From Alphaproteobacteria bacterium (GTDB lineage: Bacteria > Myxococcota_A > UBA796 > GCA-2862545): 64,000 bases of DNA. Below the pieces are notes generated by a model, which was given only the letters and a program-made list of their open reading frames with translations, was not told where the DNA came from and ran no database searches. The stretch spans positions 124,001 through 188,000 of the forward strand of contig JACKER010000008.1 of NCBI GenBank assembly GCA_020632925.1, written 5' to 3'. Of the stretch, positions 42,213 through 52,916 are shown in pieces. The position numbers and the translations under genes were made by a program. Positions within the stretch are counted from its first letter, which is position 1. Every line of letters begins with the position of its first letter.

Positions 42213-43418
42213 ATGGCCACCGGCGGCAGCATCCTCCCCAAGACGCTCGGTGACCTCGATGTCGCCGGCAAGCGCGTGTTCCTCCGGGTGGACTTCAACG
42301 TCCCCATGGAGGACGGCAAGGTCACCGACGACACCCGCATCCGCGGGGCCCTCCCGACCATCACCGCGCTCCGCGAGAAGGGTGCGCGCCTGGTGATCGG
42401 GTCGCACCTCGGCCGGCCGAAGGGCAAGGGCTTCGAGGCGGCGTACTCGATGGAGCCCGCGGCCGCCAAGCTGGCCGAGCTCCTCGACACCGAGGTCGTC
42501 TTCGCCCACGAGGTGGTCGGGGACGAGGTGACCGAGCTCGCGAAGGAGCTGCCGCCCGGCGGGATCATGGTCGTGGAGAACCTCCGCTTCCACCCCGGCG
42601 AGAAGACCAACGACCCCGCGTTCGCCAAGCAGCTCGCCGCGCTCGGCGAGGTCTACGTGGACGACGCGTTCGGCTGCATGCACCGCGGGGACGGCTCGAT
42701 CGCCGGCGTCGCGGAGCTGCTGCCCGGCGGCGTCGGGCTGCTGGTCCAGAAGGAGGTCGAGTCCCTCGGCAGCCTGCTGACGACCGACAACCGCCTGGAG
42801 CGCGCGCCCTTCGCCGCGATCCTCGGCGGTGCCAAGGTGTCCGACAAGATCGGGGTGATCGAGTCGCTCGCGAAGCGCGTCGACCACCTCTTCATCGGCG
42901 GCGCCATGGCGTACACCTTCCTCGAGGCCCAGGGCATCCCCGTCGGAGCGTCCCGGGTCGAGGAGGACAAGCTCGAGCTCGCGCTGTCGCTGCTCGAGAA
43001 GTGCCGCAACCGGAACGTGAAGGTGCACCTGCCCATCGACCACGTGGTGGCGGACCGCTTCGCGGAGGACGCGCCCGCCGAGGTCGTGACCACCATCCCC
43101 GACGGGAAGATGGGCCTCGACATCGGCCCGGAGACGCTGGCCGCGTGGGGCGGCGTGCTGGCCTCGTGCCGCACCATCTTCTGGAACGGCCCGATGGGCG
43201 TGTTCGAGTGGGCGTCCTTCGCGAACGGCACCCGCGGCGTGGCCGAGATGCTCGCCGCCTCCACGGGCTTCACCGTGGTCGGTGGTGGCGACTCCGCGGC
43301 GGCGCTGGCGAAGTTCGGGCTGCAGGACCGCGTGTCGCACGTGTCGACGGGCGGCGGCGCCTCGCTCGAGCTGATGGAGCAGGGAGATCTGGTCGGGCTG
43401 CAGGCCCTCAGGAGGTAG
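42213..43418 (+). CDS. pgk: phosphoglycerate kinase
   Basis: A 401-residue phosphoglycerate kinase, the next glycolytic step and an ATP-generating one. The opening KRVFLRVDFNVPMEDGKVTD, the substrate-binding SHLGRPKG, the hinge region and the C-terminal ATP-site TVVGGGDSAAALAKFG with STGGGASLEL are complete. The start ATG 42213 lies three bases after gap and the stop two bases before tpiA. The order gap-pgk-tpiA is a common bacterial glycolytic operon. Confidence 0.97.
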   Translation: MATGGSILPKTLGDLDVAGKRVFLRVDFNVPMEDGKVTDDTRIRGALPTITALREKGARLVIGSHLGRPKGKGFEAAYSMEPAAAKLAELLDTEVVFAHEVVGDEVTELAKELPPGGIMVVENLRFHPGEKTNDPAFAKQLAALGEVYVDDAFGCMHRGDGSIAGVAELLPGGVGLLVQKEVESLGSLLTTDNRLERAPFAAILGGAKVSDKIGVIESLAKRVDHLFIGGAMAYTFLEAQGIPVGASRVEEDKLELALSLLEKCRNRNVKVHLPIDHVVADRFAEDAPAEVVTTIPDGKMGLDIGPETLAAWGGVLASCRTIFWNGPMGVFEWASFANGTRGVAEMLAASTGFTVVGGGDSAAALAKFGLQDRVSHVSTGGGASLELMEQGDLVGLQALRR

Positions 43419-43420
43419 CG

Positions 43421-44176
43421 ATGGCTCGCCGTCCGTTCGTCGCCGGCAACTGGAAGCTCAACCTCGGCCCCACGGCCGCCCACCAGCTCGCCACCGCGCT
43501 GCGAGAGGGCCTGGCGGACGTGTCGGGCTGCACGATCGCGGTCTTCCCGACCGCGCTCTCCGTCGGCTCGGTGGTCCCGGTCCTGAAGGGCTCCGGGATC
43601 GCCGTCGGCGTGCAGGAGATCGAGGCGAAGGCCTCGGGTGCGTTCACCGGCGGGAACTCCGCCGTGATGGCGCGCGAGGCGGGCTGCGAGTACGCGCTCG
43701 TCGGCCACTCGGAGCGCCGTCAGCTCTGGGGCGAGACGGACGCGAGCTGCGCCGCCAAGCTGGTCGCGGCCTACGACGCGGGCCTGCTGCCGATCTACTG
43801 CATCGGCGAGACGCTCGACGAGCGGCGCGCGGACCGAGTGGACGAGGTCGTGTTCCGCCAGCTCGAGGGTGGGCTCGCGAAGCTCGCGCCCGACCAGGTG
43901 GCTGCGATCACCCTCGCCTACGAGCCGGTGTGGGCCATCGGCACGGGCGAGGTCGCGACGCCGGACCAGGCGCAGGCGGTGCACGCGTCGATCCGCGGCT
44001 GGCTGCGCGAGCGGTACGGCGCGGTCGCCGACGACATCCGCATCCAGTACGGCGGCTCGGTCAAGGCGAGCAACGCCGCGGACCTGCTGTCCTGCCCGGA
44101 CATCGACGGCGCCCTCGTCGGCGGCGCCGCCCTGGAAGCCGCGGGCTTCGCCGCGATCGTCCGCGCCTCGCTGTAG
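43421..44176 (+). CDS. tpiA: triosephosphate isomerase
   Basis: A 251-residue TIM-barrel isomerase that interconverts dihydroxyacetone phosphate and glyceraldehyde-3-phosphate. The family markers are AGNWKLNLG (Asn and Lys of the active site), GHSERR with the catalytic His, AYEPVWAIGTG with the catalytic Glu, and QYGGSVKASNAADLL near the end. ATG 43421 follows CAGGAGGTAGCG, so the longer open frame in the same register upstream is not translated. It ends the glycolytic operon. Confidence 0.97.
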   Translation: MARRPFVAGNWKLNLGPTAAHQLATALREGLADVSGCTIAVFPTALSVGSVVPVLKGSGIAVGVQEIEAKASGAFTGGNSAVMAREAGCEYALVGHSERRQLWGETDASCAAKLVAAYDAGLLPIYCIGETLDERRADRVDEVVFRQLEGGLAKLAPDQVAAITLAYEPVWAIGTGEVATPDQAQAVHASIRGWLRERYGAVADDIRIQYGGSVKASNAADLLSCPDIDGALVGGAALEAAGFAAIVRASL

Positions 44177-44189
44177 CAGCCCTGGCTGG

Positions 44190-44432
44190 CTACCGCTTGT
44201 CGCCCGGGTACGCCCGGGCGCGCTCCCACACGTCCTGGACGGGGAGATCGGCGCAGCCGCGGGTCCGCTCCTTCATGTTGTGCTCGATCTGCCCGAGCGT
44301 GCCGTCCTCGCGGGCCAGCTCGAGCGCGTCCCGCCAGGTCTCCACGGCCTCGCGGCGCGTGCGACGCAGGAACGGGGTGCGCTCGGCGAAGGTCTCGGCC
44401 ATGCGCTCGATGTGGGTGTCGGACGGGTTCAT
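44190..44432 (-). CDS. small hypothetical protein
   Basis: An 80-residue charged helical protein beginning at ATG 44432 with the strong ribosome site CCGGAGGTGGATCC. It contains RRTRREAVETWRDALELARE and has no signal or membrane segment. A candidate promoter lies just upstream. It ends 13 bp from tpiA on the opposite strand. No family is recognised, but the translation signals make it a likely real gene. Confidence 0.6.
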   Translation of the reverse strand: MNPSDTHIERMAETFAERTPFLRRTRREAVETWRDALELAREDGTLGQIEHNMKERTRGCADLPVQDVWERARAYPGDKR

Positions 44433-44459
44433 GGATCCACCTCCGGTTGACGTGACAAC

Positions 44460-44487
44460 ATCGTACCTGAAGTAGATTCTAGAACAA
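44460..44487 (-). promoter_or_regulatory. candidate promoter for the 80-residue gene
   Basis: On the minus strand TTGTTC (44487-44482) and TACGAT (44465-44460) are spaced by 16 bp in a short AT-rich patch, ending 27 bp before the ATG. The -10 matches four of six consensus bases. Confidence 0.35.
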
Positions 44488-44493
44488 GCCTCC

Positions 44494-45861
44494 TCAGTAG
44501 GAAAGACCCTTGCGCGCCTGCTTCGCCTCGACGCAGTTGGTCTTCGCCCAGGCGTTCTGCCGCTGGGCCTGATCGGCGCCCACGAACTGCGCACGGACCT
44601 CGGCCTCGAGCGCGGAGGCCTCCTCGAGGTTGTCGACCACGAGCTTGTTCTGCGCGTAGGCGTTCATCGTCTCGTTGCCGAGGCGGTAGCGGGAGATCGC
44701 CTCCAGCGCGGCGTCCTGGTCCCCCGCGCGCACCTGCTCCGCGACCTCGTTCTTCAGGTCGTTCCAGTCCCCCTCGACCACGTTGCGCGCCCACCCGTCG
44801 CCGAGCGAGGCCCACGCCACGCGCTCGTCGCGCACGACCTCCACCTGCCCGAGCGCGAGCCGCGCCTGCTGCGAGGCCCCCTCCGGCGTCCGCCACCGCA
44901 CGCCCACCGAGCCCAGCGAGACCGCCCCCGGCGCACCCTGATCGAGCTCCACCTGCAGCCACAGGCCACGGCGCTGCCCCGCCAGCACCTGGCCGAGCTG
45001 GACGTGCTTGCCGTCCGTCGGGAAGCCGCCCGCGTCCACGATCGTGAACGGCCCGTCCACCACGAGCTCGGCGGCCTGGGCCACCGCGCTGCGCGACCCC
45101 GAGAGCTCCGCCGCGAGGACGGACTCCAGGCGCTGACCGCGCTGCACCCAGTGGAGGTTGCCGGTGCCGGCGTCCGCGAGCGAGGCCATGAGCTGCTCGT
45201 CCCAGTCGTCGCCGATGCCCACCGCGGTGAGCGGGATCTCGCGCACCGCCAGCCCGCGGACGAGCTGGGCCAGCCCCGTGCGGTCGTCCGGCGCGCCGTC
45301 GGACACGAGAATCACCCGTGTGGTGCGCCCAGCGACGCGCTCGGCGATGCCGCCCGCCACCGCCAGACCCTGCGCCATGTCCGTCGAGCCACCCGACGAC
45401 AGGCCAGCGATCACGGGCGCCCAGTCGTTCCGCCCGACCACCGAGAGCGGGATGTCCACGTGGGCGTCGCTCGCGAAGGAGACCAGCGCGAAGCGGTCCT
45501 CGGGTCGGAGCAGGCCGACGAGCGCGCTCGCAGCGGCGCGGGCGTCCTCGATCTTGGTGCCGCTCATCGAGCCCGAGCGGTCCAGGACGACGACGAGATC
45601 GGTCGGGGTGACCGGGCCGTCGACCTCGGCGCCCACGAGATCGAGGTGCAGCCCCACCCGTCGGCTGCCGGTGTCCGTCGTCGCGCGGTCGGCCTCGATG
45701 GTGGCGGTGATCCGCTCGTCGCCGCCGTGGACCACGACCGGCTCCGGACCCGCGGGCGACGGCGCATCCGGCGTCGGGGTCCCGACCAGGCGGGGAGCGA
45801 CTGCGGCCGCGAGGGTAGCGGTTCCGAGCAGGGGAAGGGTGAGCCAGCGGCGTCCGTACAT
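44494..45861 (-). CDS. exported von Willebrand factor A domain protein
   Basis: A 455-residue protein with an N-terminal signal/anchor (WLTLPLLGTATLAAAVAP) and an extracytoplasmic vWA domain whose MIDAS starts VVVLDRSGSMSGTKIEDAR (Asp94, Ser96, Ser98), with GGSTDM and ILVSDGAPDD completing the site. The organisation resembles YfbK/VIT-type vWA proteins (VWA then a ~200-residue C-terminal domain). It probably binds a ligand or forms a metal-dependent complex at the cell surface. It is divergent from the OmpR-type two-component genes across 140 bp. Confidence 0.85.
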   Translation of the reverse strand: MYGRRWLTLPLLGTATLAAAVAPRLVGTPTPDAPSPAGPEPVVVHGGDERITATIEADRATTDTGSRRVGLHLDLVGAEVDGPVTPTDLVVVLDRSGSMSGTKIEDARAAASALVGLLRPEDRFALVSFASDAHVDIPLSVVGRNDWAPVIAGLSSGGSTDMAQGLAVAGGIAERVAGRTTRVILVSDGAPDDRTGLAQLVRGLAVREIPLTAVGIGDDWDEQLMASLADAGTGNLHWVQRGQRLESVLAAELSGSRSAVAQAAELVVDGPFTIVDAGGFPTDGKHVQLGQVLAGQRRGLWLQVELDQGAPGAVSLGSVGVRWRTPEGASQQARLALGQVEVVRDERVAWASLGDGWARNVVEGDWNDLKNEVAEQVRAGDQDAALEAISRYRLGNETMNAYAQNKLVVDNLEEASALEAEVRAQFVGADQAQRQNAWAKTNCVEAKQARKGLSY

Positions 45862-46001
45862 GTTCGACCTCCTGGCCCACAGGCTAGCGAGGAGGCCGGT
45901 TCCCGCGCGTATCGGGTGCGCAAGCGCTGGCGGCGCGATGGTTACCGAGGATTGACTTGCCCGCCGGCCTCCCCGCGGTCACGCTGGTGGCGGGAGGACG
46001 C

Positions 46002-46682
46002 GTGGAGCGGGCGCGGGTGCTGGTGATCGAGGACGAGGAGCCCATCCGGGTCGGGCTGTGCGACGTGCTCGCGTTCCACGGCATGGACCCCGAGCCCGTG
46101 GGCGACGGTGAGCTCGGGCTCCGTGCGGCCCTCGACGGCGACCACGCGCTGCTCGTGGTGGACGTGATGCTGCCGGGCCTCGACGGCTTCTCGATCACGC
46201 GCGCGGTCCGCGAGCGCCGGCCGTCGGTCCCCATCCTGCTGCTCACCGCGAAGGGGGCGGAGGCCGACGTGCTGCAGGGCTTCGCCGCGGGCGCCGACGA
46301 CTACGTGACCAAGCCGTTCAGCGTGGCCCAGCTCATGGCGCGGATCCGCGCGTTGCTGCGGCGGGGCGGAGCCAGCGCGCGCCAGCGCTTCACGGTGGCG
46401 GACGCGACCGTCGACGCCGACGCCCTCAAGCTGTCGACGGACCGCGGCGAGGTCGACCTGTCCCCGCGCGACGTGGCCCTCCTGGCCTACCTGTTCGAGC
46501 GCAAGGGCGCGGTCGTCGCCCGCGAGGAGCTGCTGCGCGAGGTCTGGGGATACGCCCGCACCGACCGCGTGGAGACCCGCTGCATCGACATGCACCTGTC
46601 CAAGCTGCGGCGGAAGGTGGCGGCGGTGACCGAGGACGAGCTCGTGCAGACCGTGCGCGGCGCCGGGTACCGGGTCCCGTGA
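46002..46682 (+). CDS. OmpR-family response regulator
   Basis: A 226-residue regulator: receiver with Glu10/Asp11, phospho-acceptor Asp54 (LVVDVMLPGLDG), and LTAKGAEADV / VTKPFSV, followed by a winged-helix DNA-binding domain (LLREVWGYARTDRVETRCID). The start is taken as GTG 46002, behind GGGAGG at 45992; TTG 45957 would add 15 residues without a better site. Its stop overlaps the kinase start (GTGA), giving a coupled two-component pair. Confidence 0.93.
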   Translation: MERARVLVIEDEEPIRVGLCDVLAFHGMDPEPVGDGELGLRAALDGDHALLVVDVMLPGLDGFSITRAVRERRPSVPILLLTAKGAEADVLQGFAAGADDYVTKPFSVAQLMARIRALLRRGGASARQRFTVADATVDADALKLSTDRGEVDLSPRDVALLAYLFERKGAVVAREELLREVWGYARTDRVETRCIDMHLSKLRRKVAAVTEDELVQTVRGAGYRVP

Positions 46683-48430
46683 GGCGCCAGCGCTCGCTGC
46701 TGGTGGGCGGGGTCGTGCTGGTGGCGCTGGTGCTGGCCGGCGGCGGCTGGCTCGTCGCGCAGGCGCTGTCGGGCGTGGAGGCGTCGGAGGCCGAGCGGCA
46801 CCGGCAGGTCGCCGAGCGCGTGTTCGACGAGGTCGAGCGCGAGCTCTCGGCGCTGATCGAGCGGGAGGAGGCGCGCTCCTTCCTCGAGTACCGCTACTTC
46901 TTCGTGCCGCAGGACAACGCGGACGAGGCCAACCCGGCCGTCGTCCAGTCCCCGCTCTCCCGCCCGTCCGAGGACCCGACGGTGGTGGGCTGGTGGAGCG
47001 TGGAGCCGGACGGGACCCTGCGGACCCCCGACGAGCCGCGCAACAACGAGGTCGGCCTGGCCTGCGAGCAGGGGTGGAGCGCCTCGGACGTCGACCTGGA
47101 CGCGGTCTCGGAGATCCGCGGGCTGCTGGCGAGGCTCCCGCCGGCTTCGGCGGAGCTGCCCCCACCGACGCTGGCGGAGCAGGAGGTCCAGCAGGCGGGG
47201 TTGCTGCTGAACCGGGCCGTGCAGCAACGCCAGCAGCGCACCAACAAGATGGTCGCCACCAAGCTCGGCAACCTCGACGCGTACCGCAACGTCGACCAGG
47301 CGCTCCTCGAGCCGCAAGCGGACGCGGCCCGCGACGTGGCGGTCGAGGTGCGTCCCTTCCAGGGGTACCGGGTGGGCGATCGGCTCGTGCTGCACCGGCT
47401 GGTGGTGGGCGACGGCGAGTCCTGGCGCCAGGGGCTCGTGCTGCGCATCCCCGAGCTCGAGGAGCGCCTCGCGAGCACGGTCCTCGGCGGCTCGGAGCTC
47501 GAGCCCTACGTCTCGCTCGCGTGGGACGGCGGGACCGAGACCGAGCGCCACTGGCGGATCCAGCACCGGTTCGCCGAGCCCTTCCAGGGCATGAGCGTGG
47601 TCGCGGCGGTGGACCGGGTCCCCGCACTCGTCGGCTCCAGCGGCGCCACGATCCGCTGGATGGCGGGCACGCTCGTGGTGCTGCTCGTCGGCGGCGGCCT
47701 CCTCATCGCCCGCACCGTCCGCACCGAGCTCGAGTTCGCGCAGCGCCGGAGCGACTTCGTGGCGGCGGTCAGCCACGAGCTCAAGACGCCGCTCACCACG
47801 ATCCGCATGTACGCGGAGATGCTGCGAGACGGCATGGTGCCCACGGCCGAGCGCCAGCACTGGTACCACCAGACCATCACCGCCGAGTCCGACCGCCTGG
47901 GCCGCCTGATCGGCAACGTGCTGGAGCTCGCGCGGCTCGAGCGGGGCGGCGCCGAGCCCGAGCTGGTGGTGGGCGACGCCGCAGCGCTGCTGGAGGAGGC
48001 GCTCCAGGTGGTCCGTCCGCACGCCTCGGCGGCGGGCTTCACCATCGAGGTGAGCGCGCCCGAGGGTCTGCCGCCGGTGCGGGTCGACCGCGACGGGCTG
48101 GTGCAGGTCGTGGTGAACCTGGTGGACAACGCCGTGAAGTTCGCGGCGGAGGGCAACCGGGTGGTGTGCTGCACGCTGGGGCACCAGGACGGCGCCGTCG
48201 CGCTCACGGTCCGCGACCACGGGCCCGGTGTGCCACAGCGCCAGATGGGGAAGGTGTTCGAGCCGTTCTACCGGGGGGAGCGCGAGCTCGTGCGCCGGAC
48301 GAAGGGCACCGGCATCGGGCTGGCGCTGGTACGCGGACTGATGGAACGGATGGGCGGCACCGTCCAGGCCCGCAACCACCCTGGCGGCGGCTTCGAGGTC
48401 GCGTTGCTGCTGCCCGTCGCGAGCACGTGA
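46679..48430 (+). CDS. sensor histidine kinase
   Basis: A 583-residue membrane kinase. It has an N-terminal membrane segment (LLVGGVVLVALVLAGGGWL), an extracytoplasmic sensor of ~300 residues with no known fold, a second membrane segment (WMAGTLVVLLVGGGLLIA), HisKA with His366 (VSHELKTPLTTIRMYAEML) and a full HATPase (NLVDNAVKFAAEG; VRDHGPGVP; GTGIGLALVRGL). It is the cognate partner of the OmpR-type regulator immediately upstream. The large sensor domain is the likely determinant of its signal. Confidence 0.92.
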   Translation: MRRQRSLLVGGVVLVALVLAGGGWLVAQALSGVEASEAERHRQVAERVFDEVERELSALIEREEARSFLEYRYFFVPQDNADEANPAVVQSPLSRPSEDPTVVGWWSVEPDGTLRTPDEPRNNEVGLACEQGWSASDVDLDAVSEIRGLLARLPPASAELPPPTLAEQEVQQAGLLLNRAVQQRQQRTNKMVATKLGNLDAYRNVDQALLEPQADAARDVAVEVRPFQGYRVGDRLVLHRLVVGDGESWRQGLVLRIPELEERLASTVLGGSELEPYVSLAWDGGTETERHWRIQHRFAEPFQGMSVVAAVDRVPALVGSSGATIRWMAGTLVVLLVGGGLLIARTVRTELEFAQRRSDFVAAVSHELKTPLTTIRMYAEMLRDGMVPTAERQHWYHQTITAESDRLGRLIGNVLELARLERGGAEPELVVGDAAALLEEALQVVRPHASAAGFTIEVSAPEGLPPVRVDRDGLVQVVVNLVDNAVKFAAEGNRVVCCTLGHQDGAVALTVRDHGPGVPQRQMGKVFEPFYRGERELVRRTKGTGIGLALVRGLMERMGGTVQARNHPGGGFEVALLLPVAST

Positions 48431-48490
48431 GCGCTCCTCGGTCGTCGAGGTGAGACGCCGAGGGTTCCAGGGACGTGTAACCAGACGGAC

Positions 48491-48508
48491 ACCGATCGGG
48501 GGATCGGT
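48491..48508 (+). other. short perfect hairpin between two genes
   Basis: ACCGATC (48491-48497) and GATCGGT (48502-48508) flank a GGGG loop and are followed by TTTCACTC. It may be a weak terminator for the two-component operon or an operator for the kinase gene starting at 48526. Confidence 0.35.
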
Positions 48509-48525
48509 TTCACTCGGGTTGCAGC

Positions 48526-49923
48526 GTGGCCCGGGGCGCGTTCCGAGAGGTTGGGGGGGCGTTGCAGGACGATCTCGTCGGTACGGTCGTGGACGGTCGC
48601 TACACCCTCGAGGAGGTCGCGTGCGACGAGCTCCTCGGACGGGTGTACCTCGCCCGTGACGGCGAGCGGCCCCGCCGCGTGCGGCTGAAGCTGATGCGGC
48701 GGGAGTTCCTCCACGCGGCCGACGAGGAGAAGTTCCGACGGTTCCAGCGGGAGATCGAGGCGCACGGCCTGGTCCGCAGCGACGGCGTGCTGCGGCTGGT
48801 GGACGCGGGCAGCCACGAGGGCCTGACGTTCTCGGTGTTCCCGGGCATCCCGCAGCGGACGCTGCAGGACCTGATCGACGAGGGTCCGCTGGAGCCGTTC
48901 AGCGCGACCGATCTCGTGACGAAGGTGGCCGTCGGGCTCGCAGCGCTCCACCGCGAGGGGGTGATCCACCGCGATCTCGTCGCGGGCAACGTCCTCATCG
49001 ACGACAAGGACGAGGTGTACATCCGCGACCTGGGGCTCGCGAGCTTCGTCTCGGTGGACGACGCGACCGCCAGCCTCACCGCGGCCGACGACCGCGTGGG
49101 GCACGCCTCGTCCATGGCCCCGGAGTACATCGCGTCCCAGACGGTCCACCCGAGCGCGGACATCTACGCGCTGGGGGTGATCGCGTACCAGCTGCTCACC
49201 GGCAAGCAGCCGTTCGACGGCCGCGGGGGCCAGGTCCTCCATCACCACGTCTCGGCCGTGCCGCCGGCGCCCTCCACCATCGACCCCGACATCCCGAGGT
49301 GGATCGACGCGCTCGTGCTGTCGATGCTGGAGAAGGACCCGGAGCGTCGCCCGAAGCCCGACGAGCTGGTGGCGCGGATCCGGAAGGGCTGGCAGGACCT
49401 GCCACCGCCGCGCACGGACCGGCAGATCACGCGCAGCATCGCGGCCCTGAGCTCGGCCGTGGTCGCCGCAGGCATCGTCGCCGGCGTGGTGTGGGGCATC
49501 CGCAGCGGGGCGATCGAGCTGCCCGAGCTGCCGGAGCCGCCCGAGGTGGGCCTGGCCGCCTACGCGTCGTCCGTGCGGACCGAGGTGGTGGACGAAGGTG
49601 GCGAGGACATCCGCGAGCTGTGGATGCTGCCGGCCGCGGACCCCATGGCTGCCCCGCGCGTCTACACCTCGCGCGCCGACGTGGACCAGGCAGGGCAGGC
49701 GCAGGGCGCGCCGCCGTCGATCGGGCTGGTGGAGATCCGCAGCAACCGTCGGGCGCTGATCACGGTCGATGGCCGCCCCCTCGGCTACGCCCCGCTCAAG
49801 GCCTGGCTCCCCTCGGGCCCGCACAAGCTCACCGCGACCCTGCCCGCCCGTCCGGACAGCCGGCAGGACGAGGCGCTCGTGGTCGAGACCGACAGCGAGA
49901 AGCGTCTGAACCTCGTGTTCTGA
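48526..49923 (+). CDS. Ser/Thr protein kinase with PEGA domain
   Basis: A 465-residue membrane kinase. The cytosolic kinase domain (1-~285) has a catalytic loop VIHRDLVAGNVL with Asp150, an RDLG motif in place of DFG, and SMAPEY in place of APE; the Gly-rich loop is weak. A membrane segment (IAALSSAVVAAGIVAGVVW) follows, then a ~150-residue extracytoplasmic tail ending in a PEGA-like domain (RRALITVDGRPLGYAPL). GTG 48526 is the longest start; TTG 48562, behind GGGGGG, is equally possible. Activity is likely but not certain. Confidence 0.82.
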   Translation: MARGAFREVGGALQDDLVGTVVDGRYTLEEVACDELLGRVYLARDGERPRRVRLKLMRREFLHAADEEKFRRFQREIEAHGLVRSDGVLRLVDAGSHEGLTFSVFPGIPQRTLQDLIDEGPLEPFSATDLVTKVAVGLAALHREGVIHRDLVAGNVLIDDKDEVYIRDLGLASFVSVDDATASLTAADDRVGHASSMAPEYIASQTVHPSADIYALGVIAYQLLTGKQPFDGRGGQVLHHHVSAVPPAPSTIDPDIPRWIDALVLSMLEKDPERRPKPDELVARIRKGWQDLPPPRTDRQITRSIAALSSAVVAAGIVAGVVWGIRSGAIELPELPEPPEVGLAAYASSVRTEVVDEGGEDIRELWMLPAADPMAAPRVYTSRADVDQAGQAQGAPPSIGLVEIRSNRRALITVDGRPLGYAPLKAWLPSGPHKLTATLPARPDSRQDEALVVETDSEKRLNLVF

Positions 49924-49929
49924 GGCCCT

Positions 49930-50360
49930 CTACGGACGGATGACGTCCATCAACCCCTGCAGCAGCGTGTCGAGGGGGGCGGGCTTGGGGATCATGCGGG
50001 CGACGCGGTCGCCGAACAGCTCGTGCAGCACGTGGTCGGTGCAGGCGGTGTGCGACACGACGATCGGCGGCTTCTCGAGGCGCTCGATCTCCTCGAGTAG
50101 CACGAGGCCGCCGAGGTGCTCGACGTGCTCCTGGTACCGGCGGGCACGGGGGCCGAGGACGCGGCGCGGGTGGTCGCCCAGCGGGACGAACAGGTCCATC
50201 ACGACGACCTTCCACGGGCGCTCGTGCAACAGCTCGACCGCGCGCTCCACGGAGTCGACGGACACCACCGGCACCCCGAGCGAGGCCTCGAGGATGCCGA
50301 CCGCCACCTCGACGTTCTCGGGCTCGTCGTCCACGAACAGGATGCCGGGAGGCTCCTCGC

Positions 50361-50364
<4 letters not shown>
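49930..50364 (-). CDS. stand-alone response-regulator receiver domain
   Basis: A 144-residue CheY-like receiver: ILFVDDEPENVEVAV with the acidic pair, VVVMDLFVPLGDH with the phospho-acceptor Asp, VVSHTA and IPKPAPLDTLL with the conserved Lys. There is no output domain. The start is TTG 50364, whose TTGA overlaps the stop of the upstream Ser/Thr kinase, so the two are translated together. It may couple the kinase to a two-component signal; that is inference. The tail is short and the gene ends next to the convergent kinase at 48526. Confidence 0.82.
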
Positions 50365-52070
<1,706 letters not shown>

Positions 52071-52152
52071 GGCGGGAGCCGGGGAGGGCGAGGAGGAGGG
52101 AGGCGGGGAGGCTCCTGGAGGATACCACGCGGCGCCCGTCCTTCAACGCCTC

Positions 52153-52839
52153 TCAGCGCGTTCCGTTCACTGAGGCGATGGGCGTCACGGCCTCGCAGTG
52201 CGGCTCGGTGGAGGCGCAGTCCGCGTAGGCCACGGTCGCGGCGACCTCCGACACTCCGAGCGCGCCCTCCAGGCGGAACAACGCGCCACCCGAGGTGCCG
52301 GTGCCCCAGGCGGGCTCGGCGGCGGCGCGGTCCCCGGTGAGCACCACCCCGCCCTGCCCGTCGGGGCGGACGACGACCATCCCCGACAGCGGCATCGCCG
52401 GGCCGGCGTCGCGCGTGAGCGTCGCGGTGACCGAGGCCAGGACGTGGTCCTCGCACCCCGTGCCGTCGGCGACGTCGACCCAGCGCCACACCTCACCCGC
52501 CGTCAGCTCCAGCGTCCCGACCACCTCGCCCGCCGTCGCCGCGTCAATCACCGTCAGCGGCCAGCTCCCGAGGTGCCCCTGCACCGCGACGCCCACGCCC
52601 TCGTCGAAGCCCACGGGCTGGGCGCTCGGCTCGAGCGGGTCGAGCTTCTCGATCGGGCACCCCCAGAACCCCTCCGAGCCGACCTGGGTGGCGTCGCTGA
52701 TCTTGGTGGTGGACTCGAACCCGGAGTCCGAGGTCAGCCCCGAGTCGCGCCCGACGTCGCCGACGAGGCCGTTGCCGAGCGTGTCGTCGCAGCCGAGCGC
52801 GCCGACCGCCACGATCGCGACGAATCCCCTGCAGCCCAC
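52153..52839 (-). CDS. hypothetical lipoprotein
   Basis: A 228-residue predicted lipoprotein. GTG 52839 is preferred because GGAGG lies five bases upstream; it gives a signal ending VAVGALGC. The mature part is Asp/Gly/Thr rich with three later Cys residues and no recognised domain. It is divergent from the TIGR02147-like regulator gene and lies 82 bp downstream of the kinase start at 52070. It may be a surface protein of the same regulatory neighbourhood. Confidence 0.65.
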   Translation of the reverse strand: MGCRGFVAIVAVGALGCDDTLGNGLVGDVGRDSGLTSDSGFESTTKISDATQVGSEGFWGCPIEKLDPLEPSAQPVGFDEGVGVAVQGHLGSWPLTVIDAATAGEVVGTLELTAGEVWRWVDVADGTGCEDHVLASVTATLTRDAGPAMPLSGMVVVRPDGQGGVVLTGDRAAAEPAWGTGTSGGALFRLEGALGVSEVAATVAYADCASTEPHCEAVTPIASVNGTR

Positions 52840-52916
52840 GTCGTCCTCCACATCATCGATCGTACGTCGCCGTTCGCCGGGTCGCCACCGGGCACCAGGT
52901 CGGTATCGAACGTATC

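Noticed and set aside
40428..43340. 970-codon minus-strand open frame over gap and pgk
   Set aside because: It is a shadow of the glycolytic genes, which have complete family motifs.
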